Positions 4,897 to 6,653 of a stretch of 6,653 nucleotides of DNA are shown here, piece after piece. Source of the DNA: Saprospiraceae bacterium. GTDB taxonomy: Bacteria > Bacteroidota > Bacteroidia > Chitinophagales > Saprospiraceae. The translations under genes and the position numbers were made by a program. Numbering within the stretch: position 1 is the first letter of the stretch; every line of letters begins with the position of its first letter. Under the pieces are notes generated by a model. That model made no database searches, was not told where the DNA came from, and saw only the letters and a program-made list of their open reading frames with translations. The stretch lies in the NCBI GenBank assembly GCA_013002625.1, contig JABDJE010000292.1, forward strand, positions 1 through 6,653, in the 5' to 3' direction.

Positions 4897-6653
4897 ATGG
4901 CAGTATCAAAGTACATATCGGCAATTAAGCTTTGGACAATCTGTGCCATATTACTCATGGCAGGAGAAGCCCAGGCTACACATATAGTTGGAGGTGAACT
5001 GACTTACCGTTGTTTGGGAGGTCAGACCTTTGAAGTAACACTCGTTGTACGTCGCGACTGTGCCAATGGTGCAGATGATGCACCATTTGATGACCCAGCA
5101 CTTGTAGGTATATATCTTGGACAGGGTGAGTTGGATTTGAGTTTAGGGATTCAAGGAGTTTTGCAAATGCCTTTCATGGGTGAGGATACCGTTAGCAATG
5201 AACTAATTTTTGATTGTGGCGCCATTGGGGGTCCGATTTGTGTCCATGAGACAACCTATAGAGATACAGTATATCTGCCATTTCCAAAGAAAGGATACAT
5301 CTTTGCATATCAGAGGTGTTGTCGTAATGGTATTATAAATAATATCGTTGATCCATTAGAAGTAGGGACGACCTTTATAGCAGAAGTTCCGCCCATAGCT
5401 GTCACCGACTGCAATTCTCAACCGGTCTTTCAGAACTGGCCAGATGTATATACTTGTTTGAACGAAGAAATAGATTTTGATCATTCTGCCATTGATATTG
5501 ATGGTGACAGTTTGGTCTATAAACTATGTACACCATACGTTGGTGCTTCCATCGATGCACCTAAACCATCGGCACCTTCAAATCCAAGACAACTTAGTAA
5601 TGTTGAATGGTTAAGCCCTTATAATTTGAATAATCTGTTGGGCGGTGATCCGCTCAGAATAGACCCCGTCACAGGAAGATTAACCGGTAAGCCAGATTTG
5701 GTTGGCACTTACCTCGTAGGAATCTGTGTAGAAGAATACAGGGACGGAATTTTACTGTCAACGGTCGGAAGAGACCTTGAAATCAATGTGCGGGCTTGTA
5801 TAGATCCTATTACCGTGGATTTTGAAGCATTGAATAACGACTGTGACGGAGATCTTACCGTGGATTTCAATAATCTCACAGTGGGTGCAGACAGTTATAC
5901 ATGGTATTTTGATTATCCTAATACGGACCCTGCATTCATATCCAATGAAATTAATCCAAGTTTTGATTTTCCAGCAGAAGGACATTATACTGTGCGCCTG
6001 GAGGCAACAAGGGCTTCTGATGGTTGTACTTCCATTAAAGAAAAAACAATTACAATTTCAAATACCCCATTGGTACCTGCTTTTGATGTGGTCCTTTCTT
6101 CTTGTGAAATGGGAGACTACATTGAACTGATAGATCAATCTTATGACTCTACAGGTCTCACCAGACCCGTCGCATGGGATTGGACTATAACACTAAATGG
6201 GAATAGTCAAACATTTAATACACAAAATGTAATTGTCGATGTAAGTGGAAGTGATGAAGTCGAGGTGACATTAACTGTAACATCTTCATCAGGATGTGAA
6301 TCCACAATTTCAGATATTATTGAAGTTGGCGAATTATTCCCTAATCCTGATTTTAAATTAATACTGCAATCGTGTACCCCTCAATATTTATTGGAAGCTG
6401 TATATCTGCCTGATGGGAGCAACAACTTTACAGTGGATAGTCTTTCCTGGAGTATTGATGCAGATGGCTTACAATCCAACTTCGTAGATGTTGACAGCAT
6501 TGATATATTTTCAAATGGAGACAGTATATCAGTCAGTCTCCTGGTATATTATTCTAATGGATGTGTTCGGGAGATTATGCGGGATATCAATATTCCTGAT
6601 TTATTTCCGAATGTGGAAATTCAAAATGATTTAATCAACGCCTGCATTGGAAC
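4897..6653 (+). CDS. Large secreted cysteine-rich PKD-repeat protein, probable T9SS cargo/adhesin, C-terminus cut off by window edge
   Basis: 585 codons are open to the window end with no stop. The signal peptide is residues 1-27 (KLWTICAILLMAGEAQA/T). The mature protein begins THIVGGELTYRC, the ATHIVGGE-type start common in large Bacteroidota surface proteins that end in a gliding-motility-associated or T9SS sorting domain. Residues 28-190 form a cysteine-rich N-terminal domain with RRDC at 52-55 and QRCCRNG at 139-145. Residues about 192-300 look like a cadherin-like/putative-Ig fold (DIDGDSLVY at 200-208, IDPVTGRLTG at 255-264, GTYLVGICVEE at 270-280). From 305 onward come PKD-like repeats of about 90 residues; the first has SYTWYFDYP and GHYTVRLEA. 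There are 18 cysteines after the signal peptide, which suggests an extracellular disulfide-stabilised protein. It starts 4 bases after the PorE-like gene. The sorting domain itself is not in view, so T9SS export is inferred from family and operon context. Specific ligand or function is unknown. Confidence 0.88.
   Translation, partial: MAVSKYISAIKLWTICAILLMAGEAQATHIVGGELTYRCLGGQTFEVTLVVRRDCANGADDAPFDDPALVGIYLGQGELDLSLGIQGVLQMPFMGEDTVSNELIFDCGAIGGPICVHETTYRDTVYLPFPKKGYIFAYQRCCRNGIINNIVDPLEVGTTFIAEVPPIAVTDCNSQPVFQNWPDVYTCLNEEIDFDHSAIDIDGDSLVYKLCTPYVGASIDAPKPSAPSNPRQLSNVEWLSPYNLNNLLGGDPLRIDPVTGRLTGKPDLVGTYLVGICVEEYRDGILLSTVGRDLEINVRACIDPITVDFEALNNDCDGDLTVDFNNLTVGADSYTWYFDYPNTDPAFISNEINPSFDFPAEGHYTVRLEATRASDGCTSIKEKTITISNTPLVPAFDVVLSSCEMGDYIELIDQSYDSTGLTRPVAWDWTITLNGNSQTFNTQNVIVDVSGSDEVEVTLTVTSSSGCESTISDIIEVGELFPNPDFKLILQSCTPQYLLEAVYLPDGSNNFTVDSLSWSIDADGLQSNFVDVDSIDIFSNGDSISVSLLVYYSNGCVREIMRDINIPDLFPNVEIQNDLINACIG
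5842..6653 (+). repeat. ~90-residue PKD-like protein repeats with one cysteine pair per unit
   Basis: Within the secreted protein, first-position cysteines fall at residues 316, 403, 493 and 583 (spacings 87, 90, 90). Second-position cysteines fall at 377, 467 and 556 (spacings 90, 89), usually as a GC motif near the unit's end. Units share an aromatic W.(W/F/I) strand, a V.V.L.V strand before the GC, and linkers ELFPNPDF (479-486) and DLFPNVEI (568-575). The nucleotide sequences have diverged, so this is a protein-level repeat. The third complete unit ends at the fourth cysteine, 10 bases before the window edge, and more units may follow. Confidence 0.65.

Noticed and set aside
5843..6130. 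Plus-strand open frame of 95 codons inside the secreted protein gene
   Set aside because: It overlaps a 585-codon frame with a signal peptide and PKD features, and its translation resembles no protein family.
1..6653. Search for a defence system, CRISPR array, tRNA, insertion sequence or phage genes
   Set aside because: No direct-repeat arrays, tRNA-like cloverleafs, transposase motifs or terminal inverted repeats were seen; all long stretches are accounted for by the four genes.

Overview
The window suggests a member of the phylum Bacteroidota. The evidence is the type IX secretion system (T9SS) protein families it encodes, the absence of Shine-Dalgarno sequences before the starts, and the AT-rich intergenic DNA. 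The genus cannot be told from the sequence. Both ends cut through genes. I see no RNA genes, mobile elements, CRISPR or phage traces.

Layout: positions 1-1213, minus strand, hold the first 404 codons of a bifunctional NAD(P)H-hydrate repair enzyme (Nnr: epimerase plus ADP/ATP-dependent dehydratase); its C-terminal end lies outside the window. A 197-bp AT-rich divergent intergenic region (1214-1410) should carry promoters for both directions. Three genes follow on the plus strand, separated by only 8 and 4 bases, so they almost certainly form one operon. They are a PorP/SprF-family outer-membrane protein (1411-2454), a PorE-like periplasmic or outer-membrane protein with TPR, PD40 propeller, two carboxypeptidase-regulatory-like domains and an OmpA-like C-terminus (2463-4892, TTG start), and the N-terminal 585 residues of a large secreted cysteine-rich protein with PKD-like repeats (4897 to the window end, still open).

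How they may work together: the nnr gene is metabolite-repair housekeeping, with no evident link to the operon. The plus-strand operon looks like a self-contained T9SS surface-protein module. The secreted repeat protein is the cargo or adhesin and should carry a T9SS sorting domain beyond the window. The PorP/SprF barrel is its likely partner in secretion or attachment at the outer membrane. The PorE-like protein could connect the barrel to the periplasm or peptidoglycan. This parallels known families (SprB with SprF in Flavobacterium; PorP with PorE in Porphyromonas), but the joint role here is inferred from gene order.

The points most worth a second look are the compact three-gene cargo/partner/anchor arrangement, an OmpA-like domain that has a large insertion and lacks the usual peptidoglycan-binding aspartate, an exact 90-residue tandem duplication of the carboxypeptidase-regulatory-like domain, and an ~90-residue repeat in the secreted protein with one cysteine pair per unit.
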